Assembly (NCBI RefSeq): GCF_015082335.1
Contig: NZ_BLRL01000015.1
Span: 51,072 to 115,071 of the forward strand
Direction: 5' to 3'
DNA length: 64,000 nucleotides
DNA from: Moritella sp. F3
GTDB lineage: Bacteria; Pseudomonadota; Gammaproteobacteria; Enterobacterales; Moritellaceae
Shown here: piece by piece, positions 1-8,338 of the stretch
Layout: each line of letters begins with the position of its first letter
Numbering within the stretch: position 1 is the stretch's first letter
Program-made: the position numbers and the translations under genes
The notes under the pieces: generated by a model
Seen by the model: the letters and a program-made list of their open reading frames with translations, nothing else
Databases searched by the model: none
Told to the model about the DNA's origin: nothing

Positions 1-1067
1 CCGTAACCTAGGTCATCTTTCACTTCGTTAAAGCGAGCGATGTTTTCAGGTGTTTCTTCACCACCACGTAGTTTCTGTAGGTAATCATAAGCAATCATAC
101 CGCCACGAATACGCACTTCATGTTCTTTTTTCAAGTCACTGATACCAGTCACTTGACCATCTAAAGAACGTGTCGCAATAAGACCTAGCGCATAAGGGAT
201 TTTAACAGCGTAGTCTGTTTCCATTGTTTCTTCATTTGGCAAGCCAATTAAAGTAAACGCTGCTGGTGCAGGTTCGGTATGGAATTCAGCTTCAATAGCA
301 GCAAGTTTAACACGCTGTACTTCACCAACCTCATAACCTGATTCATCACCCAGTAGCAATACACAGAAGATGGCGGCAACACCGAAACCTGATGCAACAG
401 AAAAAGAGCGCTTAGCAAATGCAACGTCACGACCTTTTAGCAAGTAATAACTACTGATACTCATCACAAACATCGCGCCAGCAACATAGCCTGCAGCAAC
501 GGTATGAATAAATTTAACTTGTGCAACAGGGTTGAAAACGAGTTCAGAAAAACTGACCATTTCCATGCGCATCGTTGCGTAGTTAAACTCACTACCGATA
601 GGGTTTTGCATCCAGCCATTGGCAACTAAGATCCACATAGCAGATAGGTTAGTACCTAAAGCCATTAAGAATGTAGCCGCTAAATGTTGACGCTTACTCA
701 GTCGATCCCAACCGAGTAAGAACATACCGACGAACGTTGACTCAAGGAAGAACGCCATCAAACCTTCGATCGCGAGTGGGGCGCCAAACACGTCACCAAC
801 ATAATGCGAATAATAAGACCAGTTAGTACCGAACTCAAACTCCATGGTTAGACCGGTGGCGACACCGATGGCGAAGTTAATCGCAAACAACTTACCCCAG
901 AATTTTGTCATGTCGCGATAGATAACACGCCCTGTCATCACGTATACCGCTTCCATGATAAACAGGATCCAAGTCATACCAATTGTTAAAGGTACAAATA
1001 GGAAGTGGAATAGAGCTGTGATGGCGAACTGCCAACGGGATAGCTCTACTAAAGTTTCATTAATCAT
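1..1067 (-). CDS. cydA: Cytochrome bd ubiquinol oxidase subunit I (CydA), C-terminus beyond window
   Basis: Subunit I of the quinol-oxidising, high-affinity terminal oxidase of the inner membrane. The frame opens with ATG at 1067 (MINETLVELSRWQF...) behind an AGGAG-like site and stays open to the window edge for 355 codons. The N-terminus matches CydA: LSRWQFAITALFHFLFVPLT with the haem-ligand histidine at residue 21, followed by several hydrophobic helices. The quinol-loop segment GYEVGEVQRVKLAAIEAEF near residue 255 places it in the E. coli-like long Q-loop class. The last third of the protein (GRQPW region) lies outside the window. It starts 20 bp after the stop of the upstream GbsR-type regulator gene and is probably cotranscribed with it; cydB is expected next but is not visible. 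Confidence 0.96.
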   Translation of the reverse strand, partial: MINETLVELSRWQFAITALFHFLFVPLTIGMTWILFIMEAVYVMTGRVIYRDMTKFWGKLFAINFAIGVATGLTMEFEFGTNWSYYSHYVGDVFGAPLAIEGLMAFFLESTFVGMFLLGWDRLSKRQHLAATFLMALGTNLSAMWILVANGWMQNPIGSEFNYATMRMEMVSFSELVFNPVAQVKFIHTVAAGYVAGAMFVMSISSYYLLKGRDVAFAKRSFSVASGFGVAAIFCVLLLGDESGYEVGEVQRVKLAAIEAEFHTEPAPAAFTLIGLPNEETMETDYAVKIPYALGLIATRSLDGQVTGISDLKKEHEVRIRGGMIAYDYLQKLRGGEETPENIARFNEVKDDLGY

Positions 1068-1087
1068 TATTAGATTACTCCTAGAGA

Positions 1088-1651
1088 TTAATTTGAATCA
1101 GAATTTTTTTTATTTGGAAATAATTGATCTTTAACAGACAACATTTTGGAAACGCCAGCGCCTAGCTTCATTAATTTACTCAGCTGTTCTGGATTAAGAC
1201 GTTGTAATTCTGCCGCCCACTCGGTGACCATTTCAAGCAGATCGTGGATCTCTTGCATTTTGCTTTGCGCGTATTCGTCATTTGCATCTGTCGGCTTCTC
1301 TAACAGAGATGTACGTAACAAAGACAGTGTAGGATCAATTTCACGTTTGCGACGCTCTTTGAACACAGTATTTGCCATATCCCAGATACTCCCGATCGCG
1401 CTGTAATATTCTTTGCGATCGCCTGGTATATGGCTGACTTGAATCAACTGCCATGATTGCAGTTCTTTAATGCCCATACTAACGTTGCCACGGGAGATAT
1501 TTAAACCACTCGCGAGATCGTTTGCGCAAACAGGTGCTTCTGTTATAACAAGCAGCGCATACATTTGACCAACGGTACGATTGAAGCCCCATCGACTACC
1601 CATTTCACCGAAGTGATAAACAAACGATTGGTTTTGTGCAGAGATATTCAC
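1088..1651 (-). CDS. GbsR/MarR-family transcriptional regulator upstream of cydA
   Basis: A 187-residue winged-helix DNA-binding protein. Residues about 41-70 (CANDLASGLNISRGNVSMGI...) form the helix-turn-helix, followed by a wing around GDRKEYY (77-83) and a helical C-terminal part. The overall pattern fits the GbsR branch of the MarR superfamily, whose studied members respond to choline or betaine; the ligand here is unknown. The start is GTG at 1651, preceded by AAGGTGA at suitable distance; an ATG two bases away is out of frame. The gene ends 20 bp before cydA, so regulator and oxidase probably form one operon. A 24-bp perfect palindrome lies 13 bp upstream of its start codon, suggesting autoregulation. 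Confidence 0.9.
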   Translation of the reverse strand: MNISAQNQSFVYHFGEMGSRWGFNRTVGQMYALLVITEAPVCANDLASGLNISRGNVSMGIKELQSWQLIQVSHIPGDRKEYYSAIGSIWDMANTVFKERRKREIDPTLSLLRTSLLEKPTDANDEYAQSKMQEIHDLLEMVTEWAAELQRLNPEQLSKLMKLGAGVSKMLSVKDQLFPNKKNSDSN

Positions 1652-1664
1652 ATGTCACCTTACG

Positions 1665-1688
1665 AACTTTCAGAAATTTCTGAAAGTT
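1665..1688. promoter_or_regulatory. 24-bp perfect palindrome, candidate operator of the GbsR-type regulator
   Basis: Each half reads AACTTTCAGAAA followed by its exact reverse complement, with no spacer. It sits between the regulator's start codon and two FNR-type boxes. Dimeric MarR/GbsR proteins bind palindromes of this length, so autoregulation of the regulator-cydA operon is the simplest reading. The assignment is inference; the palindrome itself is seen directly. Confidence 0.6.
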
Positions 1689-1705
1689 TAAATCACTAAC
1701 CGTAA

Positions 1706-1719
1706 TTGATCAAGGTCAA
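1706..1719 (-). promoter_or_regulatory. FNR-type box (one mismatch) upstream of regulator-cydA operon
   Basis: TTGATCAAGGTCAA matches the FNR consensus TTGAT-N4-ATCAA except for one base in the right half. It is 50 bp (centre to centre) from a perfect box further upstream. E. coli cydAB also has two FNR boxes about 50 bp apart that give anaerobic repression, which is the likely parallel. Confidence 0.6.
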
Positions 1720-1755
1720 ATTGGGGTGAATTAGCTTGTGGAGTGTAAAGATTCG

Positions 1756-1769
1756 TTGATATATATCAA
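1756..1769 (-). promoter_or_regulatory. Perfect FNR box upstream of regulator-cydA operon
   Basis: TTGATATATATCAA is an exact match to the FNR/EtrA consensus. If its centre lies near -41.5, the start of transcription would fall near 1721 and a weak -10 element (TAATTC, minus strand) near 1728-1733; the second box would then overlap the start site. An fnr gene is present at 51286-52032. Confidence 0.72.
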
Positions 1770-2019
1770 AACGCTATATAACTTGTTTGATTAGTCAAAG
1801 ACTTGTTATAAAAACAGTTTAATGACACCCTGTATCTTCATCATATGGCGATTGTGATTGAGGTTAACTTAATATCCCAATAAAGTACTTTAAAATTAAG
1901 TTAATTTACATAAGGCTAAAATTTATTGATTTGGTTGAAAACCAACCGATTTGTTTTAAAAGCCAAGCATTGTATGTGTATCAATCGTCTGTTCATCAAT
2001 TATGTAGAAAGGATTAATC

Positions 2020-2643
2020 ATGCCAGTTGAGAAACAGCAAGGGAAACAGGAAGACAAAGGTAAGGATAGCTCTCAAAATGCATTTTTTAGTGCATGTGCC
2101 AATAAAATTTTAGATTTAACTGGTTGGTATTGTGAACCCATCCCAGCTAAATATAACAAAGCTGTTATTGCTTATGCGCCGCATACATCTAATTGGGACT
2201 TTCCATTATTGATAGGTGCTCGTTTTGCTAATAAAGTGAATGTGCAATGGGCTGGTAAATCGGAAATGTTTCGTTGGCCGTTTAAAAGCGCCCTTAAATT
2301 TTTAGGTGGTGTACCGATTGAGCGTTCAAAATCGACGAATATGGTGCAGAGTGTGGTTAATATATTTAATGAACGCGAAAGTTTTCTCTATGCTATGTCA
2401 CCAGAAGGGACAAGGAAGTATCAAGACTTTTGGCGTTCAGGATTTTACTATATTGCCTTAGAAGCGAATGTGCCGATTATTTTGTATCAACTTGATTACA
2501 AGAACAAACGTGTGACGATAGGTGATGTTATTATGGTTACTGGTGATATAGAAAAAGATTTAGCAGCGATTGATATGGTCTTTAAAGATGTTGAACCGAA
2601 GTTCAAAGAGAAATATTGTTTAGCTAAATTCAAAAGTCAGTGA
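2020..2643 (+). CDS. 1-acyl-glycerol-3-phosphate acyltransferase-like (PlsC family) protein
   Basis: A 207-residue member of the PlsC/LPLAT acyltransferase family, which transfers fatty-acyl groups onto lysophospholipids or related acceptors at the inner membrane. The catalytic HX4D motif is HTSNWD at residues 55-60, followed by GGVPIER (96-102) and the acceptor-binding PEGTR motif at 128-132. No long transmembrane helix is obvious, so it is probably peripheral. ATG at 2020 follows AAAGGA at good spacing. It is a single gene that runs divergently from the cyd operon and convergently with the his operon. The substrate cannot be assigned: it is shorter than housekeeping PlsC and closer to accessory acyltransferases. 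Confidence 0.85.
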   Translation: MPVEKQQGKQEDKGKDSSQNAFFSACANKILDLTGWYCEPIPAKYNKAVIAYAPHTSNWDFPLLIGARFANKVNVQWAGKSEMFRWPFKSALKFLGGVPIERSKSTNMVQSVVNIFNERESFLYAMSPEGTRKYQDFWRSGFYYIALEANVPIILYQLDYKNKRVTIGDVIMVTGDIEKDLAAIDMVFKDVEPKFKEKYCLAKFKSQ

Positions 2644-2709
2644 AATAAGGCTATTTGGTTAGCGTTTATTGAGTAAATAAAATAACTTTTTATCTGTATA
2701 TTAAAAGTG

Positions 2710-2752
2710 CCAGTTAAAACTCAAGTCGGTAAATAACCTGAGTTTTAACTGG
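2710..2752. terminator. Inverted repeat, probable bidirectional terminator
   Basis: 14-bp perfect arms (CCAGTTAAAACTCA and its complement) at 2710-2723 and 2739-2752 around a 15-nt loop, between the convergent acyltransferase gene and hisI. The stem is AT-rich and lacks a strong T-run, so efficiency is uncertain. Confidence 0.5.
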
Positions 2753-2801
2753 TTTAAGTCCTACTGATACAGCTAAGTAGGAGCAAATATATGTTTAGCA
2801 C

Positions 2802-3416
2802 TTATTTGTGACGATTTTCAAGGCACTGTACAACTTCTGTTAGTGGCACGTCTTCTTTTTGTAGTAACACGAGTAGGTGATAAAGCAGATCTGAGCTTTC
2901 GTTAACTAACTCATCACGATCTTTGGCAACTGCCGCGAGTGCAACTTCAACACCTTCTTCACCGACTTTTTGTGCACAACGCTTAGTACCACGAGCAAAT
3001 AAACTCGCGGTATAGCTTACTTCTGGATCGGCTGTCTTACGCTCTTCTAACACTTTATCCAGTTGTGCAATGAATGTAAGCGCTGGTTTGTTTTCAGTTA
3101 CAAAGCAGCTATCTGTACCTAAATGACAAGTTGGGCCGCATGGTTTAGCTGTGATAAGTAATGAATCATTATCGCAGTCTTTCGTTATCTCTTGAACCAA
3201 TAGATAGTTCTCTGAAGATTCACCTTTAGTCCATAGACGTTGCTTAGTACGGCTGAAGAAAGTAACTTTGCCGATTTCTAATGTTGTTTTTAAAGCTTCT
3301 TCATCCATATAACCTAGCATCAAGACTTCACCTGATACTGAGTCTTGAATGATTGCTGGCATTAAACCGTCTACTTTTTTCCAATCAAGTTGGCTAATTT
3401 GTTCGTTTGTTATCAT
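2802..3416 (-). CDS. hisI: Bifunctional phosphoribosyl-AMP cyclohydrolase / phosphoribosyl-ATP pyrophosphatase
   Basis: HisIE, a cytosolic fusion enzyme for steps 2 and 3 of histidine synthesis. Residues 1 to about 115 are the cyclohydrolase: metal-binding residues appear in KDCDND (79-84), GPTCH (94-98) and C104. Residues about 116-204 are the pyrophosphatase with KVGEEGVEVALAA. At 204 residues it has the usual length for the enterobacterial-type fusion. It is the last gene of the operon and its ATG overlaps the hisF stop by four bases (ATGA), indicating translational coupling. Confidence 0.97.
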   Translation of the reverse strand: MITNEQISQLDWKKVDGLMPAIIQDSVSGEVLMLGYMDEEALKTTLEIGKVTFFSRTKQRLWTKGESSENYLLVQEITKDCDNDSLLITAKPCGPTCHLGTDSCFVTENKPALTFIAQLDKVLEERKTADPEVSYTASLFARGTKRCAQKVGEEGVEVALAAVAKDRDELVNESSDLLYHLLVLLQKEDVPLTEVVQCLENRHK

Positions 3417-4186
3417 GTTCTGATCTCCACATCTTGATCTCGTAGATATTCTTTTAATTCACCAATATTGATGATTTGTTTATGAAATACACTTGCGGCT
3501 AATGCGCCATCAACGTCTGCTTCTTTAAAAACTGTCGTAAAGTGTGCCATTTCACCTGCGCCACCTGACGCGATGAGTGGTACTTTACAAATTTTACGGG
3601 CTTTAGATAATTGCACTGTGTCGTAACCACCACGAACACCATCTTGATTCATCACATTGAGGACGATTTCACCGGCGCCACGCTTTTGAACTTCTTTAAT
3701 CCATTCAAACGTTGTCCACTTGGTTACTTGTGTTCGGGTTGCGTCACCAGTGAATTGATAGACTTTATATTCCTCGGTGTCTTCATCGAAATAGCTATCG
3801 ATGCCGATGACAATACATTGCACACCGAATTTAGCAGCAAGACGATTGATCAAACTTGGATCTGCTAGTGCAGGGGAGTTGATTGATACTTTATCTGCGC
3901 CAAACTCTAAAATACGGGCAGCGTCTTCTTCACTTTTAATACCGCCTGCAACGCAAAAGGGAATATCAATAACCTCTGCAACGCGGCTTACCCAGCTTTT
4001 ATCAACAACGCGATCATCTGCACTCGCCGTTATATCATAAAATACTAATTCGTCAGCACCTTCTGCAGCGTAACGTTGGGCAAGGGGAACTATATCTCCG
4101 ATCAATTCATGATTACGGAATTTAACCCCTTTGACGACCTTTCCATCTTTAACATCTAAACAAGGTATTATGCGCTTTGCTAACAT
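3413..4186 (-). CDS. hisF: Imidazole glycerol phosphate synthase cyclase subunit
   Basis: Beta-alpha-barrel subunit that uses ammonia from HisH to make imidazole glycerol phosphate and AICAR. The catalytic aspartates are in place: D11 (IIPCLDVKDG) and D130 (CIVIGID). The phosphate-binding segments (CVAGGIKS, ASGGAGEM) and the C-terminal HKQIINIGELK of true HisF are present, so it is HisF rather than HisA. It starts one base after the hisH stop, with GGAG overlapping the end of hisH. In related operons hisA lies between these two genes; here there is no room for it. Confidence 0.98.
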   Translation of the reverse strand: MLAKRIIPCLDVKDGKVVKGVKFRNHELIGDIVPLAQRYAAEGADELVFYDITASADDRVVDKSWVSRVAEVIDIPFCVAGGIKSEEDAARILEFGADKVSINSPALADPSLINRLAAKFGVQCIVIGIDSYFDEDTEEYKVYQFTGDATRTQVTKWTTFEWIKEVQKRGAGEIVLNVMNQDGVRGGYDTVQLSKARKICKVPLIASGGAGEMAHFTTVFKEADVDGALAASVFHKQIINIGELKEYLRDQDVEIRT

Positions 4187-4187
4187 A

Positions 4188-4820
4188 TTACATCTCCAGG
4201 AAATTCTTGATTAATTGTGCACCCGCTTTACTTGAACGCTCGGGGTGGAATTGCACACCGTAGAAATTATCTCTATTCACAGCGGCGGTAAATGGCGCGC
4301 CGTGTGTGCAAGTGGCAATAGTGTCACTACCAACTGCGAGTGCGTAGCTATGCACAAAATAGAAATAACTGCCACTTGGAATATCCTTGAATAATGGATG
4401 ATCTTGTTGCGGTTCAATCTGATTCCAACCCATGTGTGGTAAACGAACACCTTCACCTGGCATTGGATCGATACAGCCACCGATTAACCCCAGCGTTGCT
4501 ACATTACCTTCTGCTGAAAATTCGGCAAGCAATTGCATGCCAAGACAAATACCCAGTACAGGTTGAGTCAGATTTTTTACGAGCTCGATGAGTTCACGTT
4601 CGGCTAAATTTTTCATTGCCTCTTGTGCGGTGCCTACACCAGGTAGAAACAGCTTATCCGCGTTGCGTAATACAGTCGCGTCACGACTAACTGTCACTGA
4701 ATAACCAAGACGTTCAATAGCAAACTTGACCGACGAGAGGTTGGCACAACCAGTATCAATAATGACGACACAGCTATTCGTTTGCTCTTTGGTTGTGTAT
4801 TTACTTGAGTCTGGCACCAT
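4188..4820 (-). CDS. hisH: Imidazole glycerol phosphate synthase glutaminase subunit
   Basis: Class I glutamine amidotransferase that supplies ammonia to HisF. The catalytic triad is visible: nucleophile C92 in GICLGMQLL, and H192 and E194 in QFHPERS. The protein has about 14 extra residues (MVPDSSKYTTKEQT) before the family core begins at SCVVIIDTG; the ATG at 4820 shares a base with the hisB stop (TAATG), which supports this start. Length is 210 residues against about 196-200 for E. coli. Confidence 0.97.
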   Translation of the reverse strand: MVPDSSKYTTKEQTNSCVVIIDTGCANLSSVKFAIERLGYSVTVSRDATVLRNADKLFLPGVGTAQEAMKNLAERELIELVKNLTQPVLGICLGMQLLAEFSAEGNVATLGLIGGCIDPMPGEGVRLPHMGWNQIEPQQDHPLFKDIPSGSYFYFVHSYALAVGSDTIATCTHGAPFTAAVNRDNFYGVQFHPERSSKAGAQLIKNFLEM

Positions 4821-5893
4821 TAAAGCACTCCTTTTGAACTTGGTAGCATATCGCCTTCGACTTTAATACATTGGCGAAGCGTACGGCCAAAGCTCTTGAA
4901 TAAGCTTTCTACAAGGTGGTGCGTATTTTTACCTTCCGCTTTAAGGTGTACAGTTGCTGCCATGCCATCACTGAGTGAGCGGAAGAAGTGTGGTACCATT
5001 TCTGTTGCAAATTCACCAATGTGGTCACGTGGGAACTCTGCATTAAATTGCAGGTAAGCACGGCCAGAAAGATCAAGTGAACAAGATGCTTCACATTCAT
5101 CCATCGGTAGTACAAAGCCAAAACGGCCAATACCACGTTTATCACCAAGCGCTTGGTTAATTGCATTGCCTAAGGCGAGTGCTGTATCTTCTACTGTGTG
5201 GTGATCATCAATGTGTAAGTCACCAGCCACACTCAAGTTTAGTCTAAAGCCGCCGTGTGTCGCGATTTGATCTAACATGTGGTCAAAGAAGCCCATGCCA
5301 GTATCAATACTACTACCGCCTTGGCTATCAAGGTCGATATCTACTTTTATGTCAGTTTCTTTGGTTGTACGCGTTACACTCGCAATACGATTGCCTTTAG
5401 CCAAAATCTTATCTTCAATCATTGGCCAATTTAAATCAGTGCGATTATAAAAGATGCCTTCAATACCCATGTTCTCGGCAAGCTGTATATCAGTAATACG
5501 ATCGCCAATCACATACGAGTTAGAAAAATCAATACGGCCTGATTGAAGATACTCTTTAACCATACCTAGATGTGGTTTACGGCAACTGCAGTTGTCTTCA
5601 GTAAAGTGCGGGCAAAGCAGTACAGCTTCAAAGTTAACGCCTTGCGAAGCAAATAGCTCCATCATTGCGTTTTGGGGAATATCAAAATCACTTTGAGGAT
5701 AGCTATCACTGCCAAGTCCATCTTGATTAGAAACGATGACCAGCTTGAAACCTGCAGCTTGTAACTTAAGTAATGCTGGGATCACTAAAGGCTCAAATTT
5801 CAGTTTCTCTAAAGTGTCGACTTGTTTATCGCTAATCGGTTCATCGATTAATGTACCATCACGATCAATAAATAAGAATTTTTCCTTGCTCAC
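4820..5893 (-). CDS. hisB: Bifunctional histidinol-phosphatase / imidazoleglycerol-phosphate dehydratase
   Basis: Fusion of a HAD phosphatase and IGP dehydratase for steps 6 and 8 of the pathway. The N-terminal half has the HAD motif DRDGTLI (10-16, nucleophile D10 and acid D12) and a zinc loop with C94, C102 and C104. From about residue 168 the dehydratase begins, with FFDHMLDQIATHGG and DDHHTVEDTA metal-binding histidine clusters and a second cluster (KGKNTHHLVES-like) near the end. Length 357 matches the gammaproteobacterial fusion. A 46-bp gap separates it from hisC. Confidence 0.97.
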   Translation of the reverse strand: MSKEKFLFIDRDGTLIDEPISDKQVDTLEKLKFEPLVIPALLKLQAAGFKLVIVSNQDGLGSDSYPQSDFDIPQNAMMELFASQGVNFEAVLLCPHFTEDNCSCRKPHLGMVKEYLQSGRIDFSNSYVIGDRITDIQLAENMGIEGIFYNRTDLNWPMIEDKILAKGNRIASVTRTTKETDIKVDIDLDSQGGSSIDTGMGFFDHMLDQIATHGGFRLNLSVAGDLHIDDHHTVEDTALALGNAINQALGDKRGIGRFGFVLPMDECEASCSLDLSGRAYLQFNAEFPRDHIGEFATEMVPHFFRSLSDGMAATVHLKAEGKNTHHLVESLFKSFGRTLRQCIKVEGDMLPSSKGVL

Positions 5894-5939
5894 ATCGGGC
5901 TCCTGCTTGTTTATTTTTATTCTTTTATGATTTCTGTAA

Positions 5940-7007
5940 TTAAGAAAGTACAGACTTTAATGCGGACAAGGTGCTGTTCATTTCGGCCGCGTTGCCTAAG
6001 GTGATTCGAATACAGTTTTCTAATCGTGCTTTGGAACTAAAATCTCTTAATACAATACCTTGTTCACCTAATAAGCTAAACACTTTTTGGCTATTATTAA
6101 ATTGTACCAAGACATAATTACCGGTTGCAGGGAATACTTTCTCGACACCGGCTAATTGATTTAACTCATCAATAAACGCACTACGCATACCGTTAAGTTG
6201 CGCAACGCGGTCTGTCATTATCTGTATTCCTGACGTAGTTAATGCTTGGCTAGCGATTTGCGCTACAGGTTCCGGTACCGGATAAGGCGGAATAACTTTT
6301 GATAGTAAATCGATGACTGTTTCACTGGCTAATGCAAAACCACAGCGTAATGACGCTAATGCAAATGCTTTTGATAGTGTTCTTAAGATCACTAAGTTAT
6401 CGAAATCTTGTAGTAAAGACACTTGTGATGCCTCTGGACAAAATTCAATGTAAGCTTCGTCACAGACTATAATGGCTTTGTCTTTCGCAGCGTTCAATAA
6501 ATCCGTTAAACGAGCTGAATCGAGTAGATTACCGGTCGGATTATTGGGTGCGCACAAAAATACAATCTTAACTGAATCTAATTGTGCCGCTATCGCATCG
6601 TAGTCAGGATCGAAATTAGCATCTAAATTTTGTTTGATGATATTAACACCGCAGGTTTCAGCGCTCACTTCATACATGCCGTAAGTCGGTGGGTTGATTA
6701 GAATACTATCAATACCGGGCTCACAGAATGTGCGGATCAGTAATTCGATAGCTTCATCGGCACCACGAGTGGTAATTACATTATCCGGGTTAACGCCTGC
6801 ATAATCCGCGTAACCATTAATAACAGCTGTAGGCTGAAATTCCGGATAACGATTCAAACGGCTGCAATCTAAAGCATAGTGACCTGAATCTGGTGCTTCA
6901 TTGGCATTTAGCCAAATGTCACCTGTACCGCCAATCCTACGTGCTGACTGATACGGCGTTAACTCTTGTACAGTCTTTCTGGCGAGTTTCGTTATCTGCT
7001 GGCTCAT
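5940..7007 (-). CDS. hisC: Histidinol-phosphate aminotransferase
   Basis: PLP-dependent fold-type I aminotransferase for step 7 of histidine synthesis. The PLP lysine is K213 in RTLSKAFALA, and APNNPTGN (153-160) plus DEAYIEF (183-189) are the usual cofactor-binding segments. At 355 residues it has normal length. Its ATG overlaps the hisD stop by four bases (ATGA), so it is translationally coupled to hisD. Confidence 0.97.
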   Translation of the reverse strand: MSQQITKLARKTVQELTPYQSARRIGGTGDIWLNANEAPDSGHYALDCSRLNRYPEFQPTAVINGYADYAGVNPDNVITTRGADEAIELLIRTFCEPGIDSILINPPTYGMYEVSAETCGVNIIKQNLDANFDPDYDAIAAQLDSVKIVFLCAPNNPTGNLLDSARLTDLLNAAKDKAIIVCDEAYIEFCPEASQVSLLQDFDNLVILRTLSKAFALASLRCGFALASETVIDLLSKVIPPYPVPEPVAQIASQALTTSGIQIMTDRVAQLNGMRSAFIDELNQLAGVEKVFPATGNYVLVQFNNSQKVFSLLGEQGIVLRDFSSKARLENCIRITLGNAAEMNSTLSALKSVLS

Positions 7008-8299
7008 GCTGTTTCTCCCAAGCGTTCGATTCTGATTGTGACGGCACGTTTATGCGCGTCGAGTCCTTCTGCATCAGCCAGACAAGTGACCGTCTTCGCC
7101 AAGCTCTTGAGACCATCTTGAGATAACTCCTGAACAGTAAAGCGTTTAGTAAAATCAGCAAGCCCTAAACTTGAATAGGTTTTAGTGTAGCCATAGGTTG
7201 GTAGCACATGGTTAGTACCACTTGCATAATCACCGACAGATTCAGGAGACCAGGCCCCTAAAAAGATAGAACCAGCATGTTTCAATTTTGGTAGTAAACT
7301 ACGTGCATTTTCTGTTTGCACAATTAAGTGCTCAGGTGCGTACAGGTTACTAATTGAAATTGACGTGTCTGTATCTGTAGTGATAATGATTAAACTTGAT
7401 GCAATAGACTGTACGGCAATGTCTTGACGAGAAAGACAGGCCAATTGTTGCGATATTTGTTCAGAGACTTGAGCAGCAAGTTCACTTGATGATACAACCA
7501 AGATTGATTGTGAGTCTGGACCATGCTCTGCTTGTGATAATAAATCAGCAGCGATAAATCCGGCATCAGCCTGTGCATCAGCAATCACTAGAACTTCTGA
7601 TGGACCGGCTGGCATATCAATTGCCGCGCCGTTTATATCAGTACTGACTTGGCGTTTTGCCTCGGTAACAAATGCATTACCTGGACCAAAAATCTTATCT
7701 ACTTTAGCTATTGATTCAGACCCATACGCCATTGCTGCGATAGCTTGAGCACCACCAAGTTTGTAAATTTCGGTAACACCACACAACTGGGCAGCAAATA
7801 AAATCTCGTCTGCAATCGGTGGTGGTGTTGTTAGTACAATGCGTTCACAGTTAGCAATGTTAGCGGGTGTTGCAAGCATGAGTACAGTTGATGGTAGCGG
7901 TGCACTGCCACCCGGGATATATAAACCAACAGCATCAATTGCAACGGTATGCATTTCACATACAACACCTGGCATCGTTTCTACACGAATTGTATCTTGA
8001 ACTTGTGCTTCGTGGAAAAGATGGATGTGTTGCTGCGCTTGCTTGATCGCTTGTTTAGTTTCATAATCTACTCGTTGACTTGCTGCTTCTATCTCTGCCG
8101 CTGTTACGCGTAAATTATCGACTTCAACTTTATCAAACTTTGCTGTGAGTGCTTTTAATGCGTTATCACCTTCATTTCTCACTTGCGCAATAATGTCGGT
8201 AACAATGCTACCAATTTTTGCTGAGTTTGATATTGCAGGGCGCATTAATAATGCGGATTGTTCTACCTGGCTTAGTTGATCCCATACTACTGTTTTCAT
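7004..8299 (-). CDS. hisD: Histidinol dehydrogenase
   Basis: NAD- and zinc-dependent enzyme that carries out the last two oxidations, histidinol to histidine. Diagnostic segments include VGLYIPGGSAPLPSTVLM (around residue 126), FGPGNAFVTEAKR (about 204) with the histidinol dehydrogenase signature that follows (DMPAGPSEVLVIAD), the QAEHGPDSQ zinc segment and SPESVGDYASGTNHVLPT. Length 431 is typical. It lies 39 bp downstream of hisG and overlaps hisC. Confidence 0.98.
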   Translation of the reverse strand: MKTVVWDQLSQVEQSALLMRPAISNSAKIGSIVTDIIAQVRNEGDNALKALTAKFDKVEVDNLRVTAAEIEAASQRVDYETKQAIKQAQQHIHLFHEAQVQDTIRVETMPGVVCEMHTVAIDAVGLYIPGGSAPLPSTVLMLATPANIANCERIVLTTPPPIADEILFAAQLCGVTEIYKLGGAQAIAAMAYGSESIAKVDKIFGPGNAFVTEAKRQVSTDINGAAIDMPAGPSEVLVIADAQADAGFIAADLLSQAEHGPDSQSILVVSSSELAAQVSEQISQQLACLSRQDIAVQSIASSLIIITTDTDTSISISNLYAPEHLIVQTENARSLLPKLKHAGSIFLGAWSPESVGDYASGTNHVLPTYGYTKTYSSLGLADFTKRFTVQELSQDGLKSLAKTVTCLADAEGLDAHKRAVTIRIERLGETA

Positions 8300-8338
8300 G
8301 CTTGATCCTCCCTTAACATTGCTGCTGCATGCGTGCTA

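Larger units (their letters stand above)
1654..2019. other. Intergenic regulatory region between regulator-cydA and the acyltransferase gene
   Basis: 366 bp between divergent genes. The left part holds the palindrome and two FNR-type boxes that serve the minus-strand cyd operon. The right part is AT-rich and should contain the promoter of the plus-strand acyltransferase, but I cannot single out convincing -35/-10 elements. No open reading frame with a plausible start was seen. Confidence 0.6.

Noticed and set aside
3413..4186. hisF as a merged HisA/HisF protein
   Set aside because: Length 257 and motifs are those of HisF alone; there is no second barrel.
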